DNA from: Arthrobacter sp. ISL-30
Lineage (GTDB): Bacteria > Actinomycetota > Actinomycetes > Actinomycetales > Micrococcaceae
Length of the DNA stretch: 64,000 nt
NCBI RefSeq assembly: GCF_018613855.1
Contig: NZ_JAGGPK010000012.1
Coordinates: 62,001 to 126,000, forward strand
Reading direction: 5' to 3'
Part shown: piece after piece, positions 45,909 to 54,812 of the stretch
Numbering within the stretch: position 1 is the stretch's first letter
Layout: the number at the start of each line of letters is the position of its first letter
Program-made: the position numbers and the translations under genes
Notes under the pieces: generated by a model
What the model was told of the DNA's origin: nothing
Databases searched by the model: none
Seen by the model: only the letters and a program-made list of their open reading frames with translations

Positions 45909-48644
45909 TCACATCCTGGCTTTGGTCCTTGCAGCTGCCCGGGCAGTCCATGGATCCTCCGGCCAGGGATGCTTCGGATAGCGGCCCCGCATTTCTGCAC
46001 GGACCTGGGAGTAGGGCCCGGCCCAGAAGGATGAAAGATCGTCCGTTACAGCAAGTGGGCGACCCGCGGGAGACAACAGGTGGAACAACACAGGCACTCT
46101 CCCGTCCACCAGCCTGGGCGTCTCTGCCCAGCCGAAGCACTCCTGCAGCTTGACAGCGACCACCGGCCGTCCGTCGTCGTCCTCCACCGCCGGGTAATCG
46201 ATCCTCACCCGGGAACCGCTGGGGACCTCCAGCCGCTCCGGTGCCAGCTCACCCAGCCGCGCCGCTTTGGGCCAAGGCAGCAGCTGCCGCAGCGGCTCTG
46301 TGAGATCGATGGTGTGGGCGGGGGCGCCGATAGCAAGGGCCTCAAGCTCTGGTGCCAGCCAGTCGTCCAGCCGTGCGAGCAGGGCAGGTTCCGAAACTTC
46401 CGGCCAAGGCTGGCCCAGTTGCCGATGCACCAAGGCAAGTCGACGCCGTAACGCCTCCGCCGCCGTCGACCATCCGATGGTCCCCAACCCGTCTCTCTCA
46501 AGCGCCTCGGCCACCGCCGCACGTCCCTGCTCCAGCCTGGGACGAACGGGCGTGGAAGACAGGACGATCGCGCCAAGTCGGCGTTCCCGTCGTGCCGTAA
46601 CCCGGCCCTGGCTGTACCGGGCATCCACGGTGTCGCGCAGGAGGGCTCCGGCGGCCGTCTCCGCACCCTCGGCCGAGATGGGTGGGGCAGAGCGGATAAC
46701 CGCACCGGTTCCGGCGGCCTCGCGGCCTTGGGCGCGCGATACTTCCGCGACCGCAAGCCACTCGTGTCCGGACAAGGGGCTTCCGGCAGGAAGGCCAGCG
46801 CGGGTGCCGGAAGACAACAAGTACTGCTCCTGGGCCGAGTCCGGGACGCGTCGGGCTACCCGGTCCGGGAACGCGAGGGCGACGACGAAGCCCACGGCTT
46901 CCCCCGGCCCGAGGAGTCCGACGGGTCGGTTTGGTGTGCGGGCGGGGCCCGCAACGCTTGAGGGGGCGGGGCCCGCTGGCACCTGGCCGGTCTGTACCTG
47001 ACGGGCGATGGTCTCCATCCGTCGGGCATCTTCGGCCCAGCGCCGCGATCCTGGGTCCTTCCCCGTGCGGAGGCTGCCCAATAACCCCAGAAGATCAGCA
47101 CCGGGGGCCCGCTGATCGCCGGCTACCAGGGCCACGGCTTCCCCCGCTGTCCGTGGACCGACGACGGCTGCCCCGTCCAGGAGGGCTCGAGCCAGCCGCG
47201 GATCTGCCGGAATACTGGCGAGCGTCCTTCCCAGCTCGGTTGCAAATCCGTCTGGCCCCGTGGCGCCCAACTCCCTCAACACTTCAAGGGCATCCTCCAT
47301 AGCCGCTTGCGGCGGTGCATCCGGAAGAGCCAGGCCGCGGCCGCCTGGTGCTCCCCAACAAGCCAGGATTAGCGCCGCGCCCGTGAGGTCCGCCACCACG
47401 ATTTCCGGAGTTTGATGAGCGGGTGCCGCACCGAAGGCCTTCTGGTCGTAGCAGCGCACTACCCGGCCCGGACCCTGCCGGGCTGCTCGCCCGGCACGCT
47501 GATCGGCAGACGCCCGCGAGCAGGACACCGTGACAAGGCCTGACATGCCTCGGTTGGAATCACGGCGCGGTTCCCGGGACAGTCCGGAATCCACCACCAG
47601 CCGGACGCCCGGCACGGTCACGGAGGATTCCGCGAGCGCCGTCGAGACGATGATCCGCGGCAGGTCGCCCGGGTTCCTGCCGGAGACAGCCCTAACCTGG
47701 ACCGCCGGAGCGGCCTGGCCGTGCAGTTCCAGGATCTCGACGCCGGTGTCCGCTCGATCGCGGAGGCGGGCTGCAACGGACGACACCTCCCGCACGCCCG
47801 GAAGGAACACCAGGGCGTCAATGTCCAGGCCGCCAGCCAGTGCTCGCGCGTGTTCGGCTGCGGCCGTCTCCGCCACATGCTCCAGGAAGGCATGGGTCAC
47901 CCCGCGCGCATCAAGCCGAGGCCCGGTCAGCGGTGTCCACGCCAAGTGCAGCGGGTGCAGCGCAGAGGGGCAGTCGACGACGGGAACCGGCCCGCCGCCG
48001 TCGTTATTCCCTACGCCGCTGCCTTCGGCGCCGCTGCCTCCGATGAGGGCGGCGAACCGCGGCGCGTCAAGGGTGGCCGACATGGCCACAAGTGTCAGGT
48101 CCTCCCTGAGCTGGCGTACTTCGCAGAGCAGGCCGATCAGCAGGTCCGTCTCCAGGCCGCGTTCGTGGACCTCATCGAGGATGACGGCGTCGACGGCCTC
48201 CAGGCCCGGATCGACCAGGAGGCGCCGCAGCAGGATTCCCGGGGTGACGAACTCGACCATCGTGTTCCGTCCCGCGCTGCGTTCTCCGCGGACTGTGTAA
48301 CCCACTCGGTCCCCGAGCACGCTTCCGTCGAGGGCGGCGAGGCGGCGGGCCGCGGAACGCGCGGCAACGCGTCGGGGCTGGGTCACAACGACGCGCGGGC
48401 TTATTTCCTTGGTGCCGGCTCTGGCGGCGAGGTTGGCCAGCAGTGGCGGAACGAGCGTGGTTTTGCCTGTCCCGGGAGGTGCCTGCACCACAGCGCTTCC
48501 CGCTGTTCCTTCGGTTCCTCCCCCAAGCAGCGCCGCCGCGAGTTCCCCGACTGAGTCTGCAAAGGCCAGGCCGGTCCCGATGGCCTCCAGGTCGAAGGGA
48601 CCTTCCAAGCCGGAGGGGTCGAGGGGTTTGAGCGGGAGGGGCAC
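45909..48644 (-). CDS. hrpB: ATP-dependent helicase HrpB
   Basis: The 911-residue DExH helicase of the DEAH/RHA group. Residues 62-76 carry AVVQAPPGTGKTTLVPP (Walker A), then VTQPRRVAARSAARRL and AVILDEVHERGLETDLLIGLL (DEVH, motif II). IIVSTALAESSVTVPGVRLVVDSG and SRASADQRAGRAARQGPG (motif VI) follow. The HA2 and HrpB C-terminal domains complete it (FHLLSPAGRPLAVTDDLSSFW). HrpB is a bacterial helicase of poorly known role. The GTG start at 48644 is the only one that gives the family N-terminus. Two genes follow on the same strand (M50, EF-G2). Confidence 0.95.
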   Translation of the reverse strand: MPLPLKPLDPSGLEGPFDLEAIGTGLAFADSVGELAAALLGGGTEGTAGSAVVQAPPGTGKTTLVPPLLANLAARAGTKEISPRVVVTQPRRVAARSAARRLAALDGSVLGDRVGYTVRGERSAGRNTMVEFVTPGILLRRLLVDPGLEAVDAVILDEVHERGLETDLLIGLLCEVRQLREDLTLVAMSATLDAPRFAALIGGSGAEGSGVGNNDGGGPVPVVDCPSALHPLHLAWTPLTGPRLDARGVTHAFLEHVAETAAAEHARALAGGLDIDALVFLPGVREVSSVAARLRDRADTGVEILELHGQAAPAVQVRAVSGRNPGDLPRIIVSTALAESSVTVPGVRLVVDSGLSREPRRDSNRGMSGLVTVSCSRASADQRAGRAARQGPGRVVRCYDQKAFGAAPAHQTPEIVVADLTGAALILACWGAPGGRGLALPDAPPQAAMEDALEVLRELGATGPDGFATELGRTLASIPADPRLARALLDGAAVVGPRTAGEAVALVAGDQRAPGADLLGLLGSLRTGKDPGSRRWAEDARRMETIARQVQTGQVPAGPAPSSVAGPARTPNRPVGLLGPGEAVGFVVALAFPDRVARRVPDSAQEQYLLSSGTRAGLPAGSPLSGHEWLAVAEVSRAQGREAAGTGAVIRSAPPISAEGAETAAGALLRDTVDARYSQGRVTARRERRLGAIVLSSTPVRPRLEQGRAAVAEALERDGLGTIGWSTAAEALRRRLALVHRQLGQPWPEVSEPALLARLDDWLAPELEALAIGAPAHTIDLTEPLRQLLPWPKAARLGELAPERLEVPSGSRVRIDYPAVEDDDGRPVVAVKLQECFGWAETPRLVDGRVPVLFHLLSPAGRPLAVTDDLSSFWAGPYSQVRAEMRGRYPKHPWPEDPWTARAAARTKARM

Positions 48645-48780
48645 CTATCCATTGTGCCTGCACCGGCTGGTCCTGCGCCGTGGTCCTTGAACGCATTTGC
48701 ATATCGCTCTAGCTTGGAACTGGGCTCAGGGCCCGGAAATCATTCAGGGCCTGCCCGGTAGGTGAAGGAGTGATTTAGTC

Positions 48781-49248
48781 ATGGCCAATGTACAGGAATC
48801 CGTGGACGTCAATGTCCCTCTAAGCCAGGCCTACAACCAATGGACGCAATTCGAGGAATTTCCTCGATTTATGTCAGGCGTCGAATCCGTTTCGCAAATC
48901 GACGACACTACCGTGCAATTCAAGACTGACATTGCAGGGGTTCGCCGGGATTTCAAGGCCCGTATCATCGAGCAGATTCCGGATGAGCGGATCCACTGGG
49001 AAAGCGTGGAAGGCCCGCAAAACTCGGGCACCATTTCCTTCGAGCCCCTGAGCGCCACTGAGACCCGCGTCAACGTCGACCTGACCTGGGAGCCCGAATC
49101 CGCTCTCGAGAAATTAGGAGCGTCGCTGCGTCTCGATGACCGCCAGGTTAAGGATGACCTCCAGCGCTTCAAGGCATTCATCGAAGGCAGGGAAGTCGAA
49201 ACCGGGGCTTGGCGCGGGAGCGTTGAGGGAGGTGAGGTCGAGGAGTAA
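48781..49248 (+). CDS. SRPBCC-family protein (polyketide cyclase/dehydrase-like)
   Basis: The 155-residue protein starts MANVQESVDVNVPLSQAYNQWTQFEEFPRFM (in two parts) and shows the START/Bet v 1-like SRPBCC fold: DVNVPLSQAYNQWTQFE and RIHWESVEGPQNSGTISFEPL. GGAG lies ten bases before the ATG. Such proteins bind hydrophobic ligands; several are induced in stress. It is a stand-alone gene between hrpB and the PadR operator region; ligand unknown. Confidence 0.85.
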   Translation: MANVQESVDVNVPLSQAYNQWTQFEEFPRFMSGVESVSQIDDTTVQFKTDIAGVRRDFKARIIEQIPDERIHWESVEGPQNSGTISFEPLSATETRVNVDLTWEPESALEKLGASLRLDDRQVKDDLQRFKAFIEGREVETGAWRGSVEGGEVEE

Positions 49249-49284
49249 CCGCGTCAGCCTGAACGGCTAATCAGCCCTTGAAAG

Positions 49285-49322
49285 ACGATAGTCAGCGATA
49301 TATCGTTGAGTATCGAACGATA
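49285..49322. promoter_or_regulatory. PadR operator candidate (ACGATA/TATCGT cluster)
   Basis: ACGATA (49285-49290), TATCGT (49301-49306), TATCGA (49311-49316) and ACGATA (49317-49322) lie within 38 bases. The arms TATCGTT (49301-49307) and AACGATA (49316-49322) are exact reverse complements eight bases apart. It is about 77 bases before the PadR start, suiting autoregulation. Confidence 0.6.
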
Positions 49323-49335
49323 CTTGGTTGTCAGG

Positions 49336-49368
49336 GTGAGGTGTCCACTGTGAGGTGTTCACCGTGAG
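49336..49368. repeat. 14-bp tandem repeat before padR-like gene
   Basis: GTGAGGTGTCCACT (49336-49349) and GTGAGGTGTTCACC (49350-49363) are tandem units with 12 of 14 positions alike, followed by GTGAG. Each contains a GGTG-n2-CAC palindrome. It lies between the operator-like cluster and the PadR start. Confidence 0.75.
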
Positions 49369-49398
49369 CCCGAGCTGACGCAGAAGGGTGATGCAGCC

Positions 49399-50040
49399 AT
49401 GAAAGGCATGTATGAGTACAAGTTCACAGATTGCGGCCCCCTGATGGGAGGGCGCTTCCAGCGTGGCATGGGCCGTCGCGGTCCCCATGGGCATGGTGGA
49501 CGCGGATTTGGGCCTGGTGGTTTTGGCCCTGGTTTTGGGCCCGGCGGATTTGGGCCGGGTGGCTTCGGCCCCGGCGGCTTCGGACCGGGGTTTGGTCCTG
49601 GCGGGTTTCGACGGGCCAGCAGGGGCGATGTTCGCTGGGCGATTCTCTCCCTCCTGGCGGAGTCACCCTCCAACGGGTATGGGCTGATCCAGACCATTGC
49701 CGAGAAAACTTCCGGAGCGTGGCGTCCAAGCCCTGGCTCTGTTTATCCCACACTCCAGCAGTTGGTTGATGAAGAGCTCATCGAACCCGTTGGGGAGGGG
49801 CGACGCACGGAATTCACCCTGACCGACGCGGGGAAGGCCTACGTTGCCGAGCATGCTGAGGATCTCAGCAGCGCCTGGAATGCTGATGCCGAGGGTTCAA
49901 TGCCGGCGTTTCATCAGAGCGTGGGCAAGCTCATGCGCGTCATCCATCAGTTCCGGGCTGCAAGCGATGAGCAGCGCAATGCCGCCGCGGAGAAAATCGA
50001 TGAAGCGCGCCGGGCGCTCTACCACATCCTCGCCGACTAG
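49399..50040 (+). CDS. PadR-family transcriptional regulator with glycine-rich N-terminus
   Basis: The 213-residue protein has a PadR winged helix at about residues 78-160: RWAILSLLAESPSNGYGLIQ and PGSVYPTLQQLVDEELIEPV. A C-terminal helix that dimerises follows. Residues 17-74 are a Gly/Phe/Pro-rich head with GFGPGGFGPG-type repeats. PadR proteins are repressors that often sense small toxic compounds and control efflux or stress genes. Its promoter carries inverted ACGATA/TATCGT sites, so autoregulation is likely. No transporter is adjacent, so its target is not obvious. Confidence 0.92.
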   Translation: MKGMYEYKFTDCGPLMGGRFQRGMGRRGPHGHGGRGFGPGGFGPGFGPGGFGPGGFGPGGFGPGFGPGGFRRASRGDVRWAILSLLAESPSNGYGLIQTIAEKTSGAWRPSPGSVYPTLQQLVDEELIEPVGEGRRTEFTLTDAGKAYVAEHAEDLSSAWNADAEGSMPAFHQSVGKLMRVIHQFRAASDEQRNAAAEKIDEARRALYHILAD

Positions 50041-50098
50041 CACTCGGGGAGAGCCAGAAGGTGTTGGGAAGCACCCGCCTCCCCGCATCACAGTTGAG

Positions 50099-50656
50099 GT
50101 GCCGGTCCTCCGCTTTGGATCCTCTCCGTCCGATTACGAGGCGCTGGGAACTTACGTCAATGCACTGCGCGGCCGGCATGGCCTGCACCTGACCCTGCTG
50201 CACGTGGGAGTCCTTGAGGACTTCTCCCGGGACGTGGCCGAGTGGACCAAAGGCAACACCAGTCCTGCGGAGACCACCCGCAGGACTGTTGCCTGGCTGC
50301 AGGGCCTCCCGGTCCTGGAAGGCTTCACCGGAAACGCCGAAAGGCTGATCAGGCTGGGCGGCGGCTGGGTGTCCGCGCTCGAAGTGGATGTGCCCCAACG
50401 GGTGCATGATTATCAGGTCTTCCTCATGGAAGGCCTGCACCGGCTGCTGGACGAGTTGCTCGTGGATAACATCGACGATTTTATTCTCAGCTCACCCGCC
50501 CTCGGTTTCAGGTCCCCCCGCTGGATACCGCACGTGGCGGTGGGCAGGCCAAAATCGAGAGCCGACGGAATACGGGAAATTGAGCCGGCGGAGATCGATT
50601 TTGGCGAATCCCGGATCCGGAACGGCCGGTTCCTCCCCGCCGTCGACGACGAATAG
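50099..50656 (+). CDS. possible 2H phosphoesterase-like protein (hypothetical)
   Basis: An open frame extends back into the PadR gene; the first start after the PadR stop is the GTG at 50099, giving 185 residues. No clear ribosome site precedes it, so the start is uncertain. The motif HLTLLH (near residue 26) and HVAVG near 145 fit the HxT/S-type pair of 2H phosphoesterases such as 2'-5' RNA ligases. The second copy lacks the Thr/Ser. Length and spacing suit that fold. I do not recognise a named family and treat function as unknown. Confidence 0.6.
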   Translation: MPVLRFGSSPSDYEALGTYVNALRGRHGLHLTLLHVGVLEDFSRDVAEWTKGNTSPAETTRRTVAWLQGLPVLEGFTGNAERLIRLGGGWVSALEVDVPQRVHDYQVFLMEGLHRLLDELLVDNIDDFILSSPALGFRSPRWIPHVAVGRPKSRADGIREIEPAEIDFGESRIRNGRFLPAVDDE

Positions 50657-50721
50657 CGGCCTGGTCTTACACCCTGCCGGCAGCCCTTCCGCTGAATTGG
50701 CTGCAGACCTACCCTGTTGAC

Positions 50722-51540
50722 ATGCCCCGACTTAGCGTCAACGGCGTTGATCTCTACTACGAAGAACACGGCAACGGTATCCCCATCCTGGGCATTCATG
50801 GGACCCCCGGTTCAGCGTTCATGTGGACAGACGCCGCCGGGGAACTCGGCCACCATGGCCGGTGCATCATCTACGACCGCAGGGGCTTCTACCGCAGCGC
50901 CCCGCCGGCGCCGTTTAAAGCCCTGGACCTGGTGGATCACGTCGACGACTCCGCAGCCGTCCTGGCAGCCCTGCGTGCAGGGCCGGCAGTGGTGGTCGGC
51001 CGCAGCAGCGGCGGCCTGATTGCCCTTGAACTGGCCCGCCATTTTCCTGACAAAGTAAAAGCGCTGGTTCTCCTGGAGCCTGCCCTGTTCACCATTGACC
51101 CTGACGCTTCCCAGTGGGCCCGCAATCTTCGGAGCAAAGCACTTGAATATACGGTTGACCAACCCGGACTGGCCGCGGAGACAGTGATCAGGGAAGCCTT
51201 GGGCGACCACTCCTGGGATTCGCTCCCGGACGAGGCCAAGCAGATATTTGCCGCGACCAGCCCTGCGGTCCTCGCTGAGATGAACGGCAGGGGCATGGAC
51301 CTTAGTGAGCAAGCCTTGGAACTGGGCGAGGACGAACTGGCCGAGATCCGCAGGCCGGCACTGATCATCTCCGCCGAGGATTCGCCTGAGGCCTGCCGGC
51401 TGGTAAATGCCCGTCTGTCGGGTGCCTTGCCATTTACCAGGACGGTGCTGGTTCAAGGTGGACACTTGATCAATCCGGCCCACCCCGCAGTCCTGGATTT
51501 CGTGGATACCTTTTTCGGCGAGCCGGACGCCTGGGCCTAG
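50722..51540 (+). CDS. alpha/beta hydrolase
   Basis: The 272-residue hydrolase shows GNGIPILGIHGTPGSAFMW (oxyanion region), the nucleophile elbow AVVVGRSSGGLIALELA (GRSSGG, Ser) and VLVQGGHLINPAHPAV with the likely catalytic His. It resembles haloperoxidase/epoxide-hydrolase-like serine hydrolases. TACCCT lies about eight bases upstream of the ATG and no ribosome site is present, so translation may be leaderless. Substrate unknown. Confidence 0.87.
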   Translation: MPRLSVNGVDLYYEEHGNGIPILGIHGTPGSAFMWTDAAGELGHHGRCIIYDRRGFYRSAPPAPFKALDLVDHVDDSAAVLAALRAGPAVVVGRSSGGLIALELARHFPDKVKALVLLEPALFTIDPDASQWARNLRSKALEYTVDQPGLAAETVIREALGDHSWDSLPDEAKQIFAATSPAVLAEMNGRGMDLSEQALELGEDELAEIRRPALIISAEDSPEACRLVNARLSGALPFTRTVLVQGGHLINPAHPAVLDFVDTFFGEPDAWA

Positions 51541-51711
51541 ACATCCACAATAAGAGAGGGCTCGCTCTCTCATTGGGGGAATGGGAGTTTTTTGGAAGGC
51601 AATATTTACTGGAGTCGTCTATTTTGCCGGATTTGTTGGTACTTTTTGTTTTGCCGCTCCGCAATTGCGGGCCGGGGGACCCACATATTCGGATATTGAA
51701 AGGCACCACTC

Positions 51712-51987
51712 ATGACTTCTCCGCAGTATCAGCCGCAGCAATACCAGGGCTATGCGCCCGCGCCGGCCAAGACCAACACGCTTGCCATCGTCGCGCTGAT
51801 TTCTTCGTTCTTCGTCAGCCTGCTCGGCGTCATCCTGGGCCACATCGCCCTCAACCAGATCAAGACCACCGGTGAGGGCGGTCGCGGCCTGGCCATCGCA
51901 GCCTTGGTCATCGGCTACGTTTCCATGGCCTTCGCGATCATGCTCATCATTGTCATGGTGGGTGCAGCCGCGAGCCAATACAACTAG
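51712..51987 (+). CDS. DUF4190 small membrane protein
   Basis: The 91-residue protein has a Gln/Tyr/Pro-rich head (PQYQPQQYQGYAPAPAK), a helix AIVALISSFFVSLLGVILGH, a short loop ALNQIKTTGEGGRGLA and a second helix VIGYVSMAFAIMLIIVMVG. That is the DUF4190 pattern of proteins with two membrane segments and a cytoplasmic N-terminus; function unknown. AAAGG lies eight bases before the ATG. The 171-base upstream region (51541-51711) includes a T-rich stretch and a CCGCAATTGCGG palindrome (51659-51670). A good terminator follows. Confidence 0.88.
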   Translation: MTSPQYQPQQYQGYAPAPAKTNTLAIVALISSFFVSLLGVILGHIALNQIKTTGEGGRGLAIAALVIGYVSMAFAIMLIIVMVGAAASQYN

Positions 51988-52003
51988 TAGGTCCGAAAGC
52001 AAA

Positions 52004-52033
52004 GGTCCCGTCCCAGAATGGGCGGGACTTTTT
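52004..52033 (+). terminator. terminator after the DUF4190 gene
   Basis: GGTCCCGTCCC and GGGCGGGAC pair around a short loop with one bulged base and are followed by five T residues. It lies about 15 bases after the DUF4190 stop. Confidence 0.85.
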
Positions 52034-52062
52034 GCTGCCCTCTCCCCCGCCGGCGCACGCAA

Positions 52063-52665
52063 TCAGCGCAATGCGCCGGACCGCACTTCAGTTGCCCGTC
52101 CAGCACCATGCAGCAATGTGTCGATGACGAGTGTGGCCAGCGCGTCGACATCCGGTGCGTCCGAGCCCTCGTCCCCGCCGGGCCTCCGAAGCGCCTCGCT
52201 CATCAGCGCGTAGTACACCTGACGTGTCCATTCGAGGTCAGCAGCCGGATCGAGCAACCCCTCGCGTTGCGCCCGACTGAGGAGTTGGAGGCATCGGGCG
52301 TTAATCTCGTCCCAGATGGCCGCGGCGGCACTGGTATCGGCCAAGGGATTGCCGAGCGTGAACCTCCAAGCACTCTTGGTCCGTAGCACGTTCGAGGTAA
52401 CGCGGTACAGGGCAATCAGCGGAGGAGCTGTGTCGGGGCTGCCCGCTTCGATGGCCTGGGCGAGCTGGAGCTTCGCGGAGACGGCGAGGGCATCAGTGAG
52501 CGCCTGCCGGTTGGCAAACCGTCTGTGCACAGTCGTCCGGGTCAGGCCCGCCGCTTCGGCAATCTGCTCCATCGACGCGCCGGGATCTTCCGCGAGTAGT
52601 CGCTCAGCAGCTTCGAGAATCGCGCGCGCACTCCGCTCGGCATCGGCCCGCAACGCTCGACCCAC
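52063..52665 (-). CDS. TetR-family transcriptional regulator
   Basis: The 200-residue protein has a TetR helix-turn-helix at residues 15-60 (ARAILEAAERLLAEDPGAS, MEQIAEAAGLTRTTVHRRF, ANRQALTDAL). An all-helical ligand domain follows. The GTG start at 52665 follows GGAG. It is divergent from the SDR gene across about 148 bases, which suggests it represses that oxidoreductase. The downstream gene NMO could also belong to the regulon (inference). Confidence 0.9.
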   Translation of the reverse strand: MGRALRADAERSARAILEAAERLLAEDPGASMEQIAEAAGLTRTTVHRRFANRQALTDALAVSAKLQLAQAIEAGSPDTAPPLIALYRVTSNVLRTKSAWRFTLGNPLADTSAAAAIWDEINARCLQLLSRAQREGLLDPAADLEWTRQVYYALMSEALRRPGGDEGSDAPDVDALATLVIDTLLHGAGRATEVRSGALR

Positions 52666-52760
52666 GGCAATCTCCCATCCTATTGGCTATAAGTTTCCCA
52701 AAGGATACGCCCACGCTGCAGGTTCGCAATCAAATAGACCATCGTTGTTCCTTTTTTAGA

Positions 52761-52790
52761 AATAAGTGCTACAGTCATGTCACGCTTATT
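52761..52790. promoter_or_regulatory. possible TetR operator half-sites
   Basis: AATAAG (52761-52766) and CTTATT (52785-52790) are exact reverse complements 18 bases apart, directly before the SDR start. They may be part of a TetR operator, but the arms are short. Confidence 0.3.
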
Positions 52791-52813
52791 CAACCCAATG
52801 CCAGGAGCCCAAG

Positions 52814-53629
52814 ATGACAACAGCACGGCCAGTAGCACTCGTAACGGGGGCCTCATCGGGAATCGGCAAGGCCACGGCGACGGCACTGGTCGAGGCAGGT
52901 TTCGAAGTAATCGGAACCAGCCGCAAGTCTGCGAGCCTGAGCGCACCCCGAGGCGTCACCTTCATTGATCTCGATGTGACCAGTGACGACTCCGTAGAGA
53001 GCGCGGTGAAGGAGGTCATTAACCGGTTCGGAAAGATCGACGTCTTGGTCAATAACGCAGGGATCGGCTCCTCGGGAGCGGCGGAAGAAAGCTCAGTGGA
53101 GCAGGACCGCCGGGTATTCAACATCAACGTCTTCGGCGTCATGCGCATGACCAAGGCCGTCCTGCCGCACATGCGTGCCCGGAAGGCCGGCCGCATCGTG
53201 AACATCTCGTCGATCGTAGGCTTCATCCCCCAGCCCTACATGGCCACCTACGCGGCCTCAAAGCACGCCATCGAGGGATACACCGAGTCCGTCGACCACG
53301 AAGTCCGTGAATATGGAGTCCGCGCCCTGCTCATCCAGCCGGCCTGGACCAACACCGAGTTCGACCTGAACAACCTGGAGGCCGACAAGCCGCTGGAGGC
53401 CTATGCCAGGCAGCGGGAGATTTTCACCGAATATATGGCAGGAGCCGTCAAGGATGGAGACGCACCGTCCGTGGTCGCTGCTTCCGTCGTCGCTGCTGCC
53501 AAGGACGCCAAGCCCAAGCTCCGATACACCGCCGGCCCCCGTGTGGGGCGGGTCAGCCTGCTGCGTCGATACGTCCCCAGCCCGGCGTTCGACAGTCAGA
53601 TTCGCAAGCTGAACCACCTGCCCAGCTAG
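52814..53629 (+). CDS. short-chain dehydrogenase/reductase (SDR)
   Basis: The ATG at 52814 (271 residues) is preceded by AGGAG at seven bases; the longer frame upstream lacks support. Motifs are VALVTGASSGIGKATA (NAD(P)-binding), LVNNAGIGSSG, a Ser and YAASKHAIEGY (catalytic Tyr/Lys). It is an NAD(P)-dependent oxidoreductase of classical type; substrate unknown. It is divergent from the TetR gene and precedes a nitronate monooxygenase, so it may help detoxify nitroalkanes or other carbonyl compounds (inference). Confidence 0.9.
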   Translation: MTTARPVALVTGASSGIGKATATALVEAGFEVIGTSRKSASLSAPRGVTFIDLDVTSDDSVESAVKEVINRFGKIDVLVNNAGIGSSGAAEESSVEQDRRVFNINVFGVMRMTKAVLPHMRARKAGRIVNISSIVGFIPQPYMATYAASKHAIEGYTESVDHEVREYGVRALLIQPAWTNTEFDLNNLEADKPLEAYARQREIFTEYMAGAVKDGDAPSVVAASVVAAAKDAKPKLRYTAGPRVGRVSLLRRYVPSPAFDSQIRKLNHLPS

Positions 53630-53741
53630 GACAAGATATTGATACCCACAGCGATGGAAGAATGAAGCGAGCGGCCGACGGGACGTTGCGCAGCGTTACT
53701 CGGTCCCCCGGACACAGCCTCAAGGAAAGCGGGTAGTCCGA

Positions 53742-54782
53742 ATGTCTCCATCCATCAACCGCGGGCGTCTCACCGACTTCCGCTCCTTGGAACGGCCACT
53801 CCTTCAGGCCCCAATGGCCGGCGGCCCCTCCACACCCGAGCTGGCAGCAGCGGTGAGTGCAGGCGGAGGCCTGGGCTTCCTTGCCGCCGGCTACAAGAGC
53901 GCCGCACAGGTGGAGAGTGAGATTTCACGAACGCGCGATCTCACGTCGGCACCCTTCGGCGTCAATCTGTTTGTCCCCCAGGCATCGTTCGCCGACCCGG
54001 CGCAATTGCATGACTACGCTGCAGAGCTCGCCGTGGACGCGCAGCGATATAGCGTTGAAGTTGGACCCCCCAAGTTTGACGATGACGACTGGGACAACAA
54101 GCTCGAAGTCGTTCAAAGACTGGCCCCGGACGTAGTCTCGTTCGCCTTTGACGCCCCGAAGGCGGCGGTGGTCAGGAGGATGCAGGAGTCTGGAATTTCC
54201 GTGATTATTACCGTCACGACGGTGGCCGAAGCCGTTGCGGCAGCGGAAACGGGTGCTGACGCGCTCTGTGTTCAGGGCCCCGAGGCAGGCGGCCATCGCG
54301 GAACATTCCAGGCGACTGCCCCCGTCAACGAAACTCCCCTTGTTCCCCTCCTGCAGCAGGTTCTGAATGCGGTCGGGCTTCCTGTCATTGCCGCAGGCGG
54401 CATAGTCACGGCTGCTGATACCGAACAGGCACTTGCCACCGGGGCGGTAGCTGTCCAAGCGGGAACTGCATTCCTCCGGGCTGTCGAGGCGGGCACGCGA
54501 CCGGTCCACCGGTCAGCCCTTTCCTCCCCCGAGTTCACAACCACGCAAGTGACCAGGGCATTTACAGGAAGGTACGCCCGAGGACTTTCCAATGCGTTCA
54601 TGAAGGACCACGATGCGTCGGCGCCTGCCGGGTATCCCGAGGTTCATCACATGACGACTCCCATCCGAACAGCCGCGGCACAAGTCGGCGACGCTCATGG
54701 AGTCAATCTTTGGGCAGGAACAGGCTATGCCCGAACCATCGAAGGCTCGGCTATGGACATCCTGCGGTCCCTCACCCCCTAG
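53742..54782 (+). CDS. nitronate monooxygenase (2-nitropropane dioxygenase family)
   Basis: An FMN-dependent flavoprotein of 346 residues. PLLQAPMAGGPSTPELAAAVS (residues 20-40) starts the TIM barrel. ALCVQGPEAGGHRGTF (FMN-binding region), VNETPLVPLLQQVLNAVGLPV and IAAGGIVTAADTEQAL are the conserved blocks of the family that oxidises alkyl nitronates. The His and Gly-rich segments around residues 185-245 are intact. It follows the SDR gene by 112 bases. Confidence 0.92.
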   Translation: MSPSINRGRLTDFRSLERPLLQAPMAGGPSTPELAAAVSAGGGLGFLAAGYKSAAQVESEISRTRDLTSAPFGVNLFVPQASFADPAQLHDYAAELAVDAQRYSVEVGPPKFDDDDWDNKLEVVQRLAPDVVSFAFDAPKAAVVRRMQESGISVIITVTTVAEAVAAAETGADALCVQGPEAGGHRGTFQATAPVNETPLVPLLQQVLNAVGLPVIAAGGIVTAADTEQALATGAVAVQAGTAFLRAVEAGTRPVHRSALSSPEFTTTQVTRAFTGRYARGLSNAFMKDHDASAPAGYPEVHHMTTPIRTAAAQVGDAHGVNLWAGTGYARTIEGSAMDILRSLTP

Positions 54783-54812
54783 GCGGCAACCCTATAGCCC
54801 GCAACGAGTGGG

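Noticed and set aside
49447..49620. Repeated units taken as a CRISPR-like array
   Set aside because: The repeats are in-frame codons of a glycine-rich protein with no spacers.
51573..51875. Open frame of 100 codons before the DUF4190 gene
   Set aside because: It runs through a T-rich promoter region and overlaps the real DUF4190 gene in another phase.
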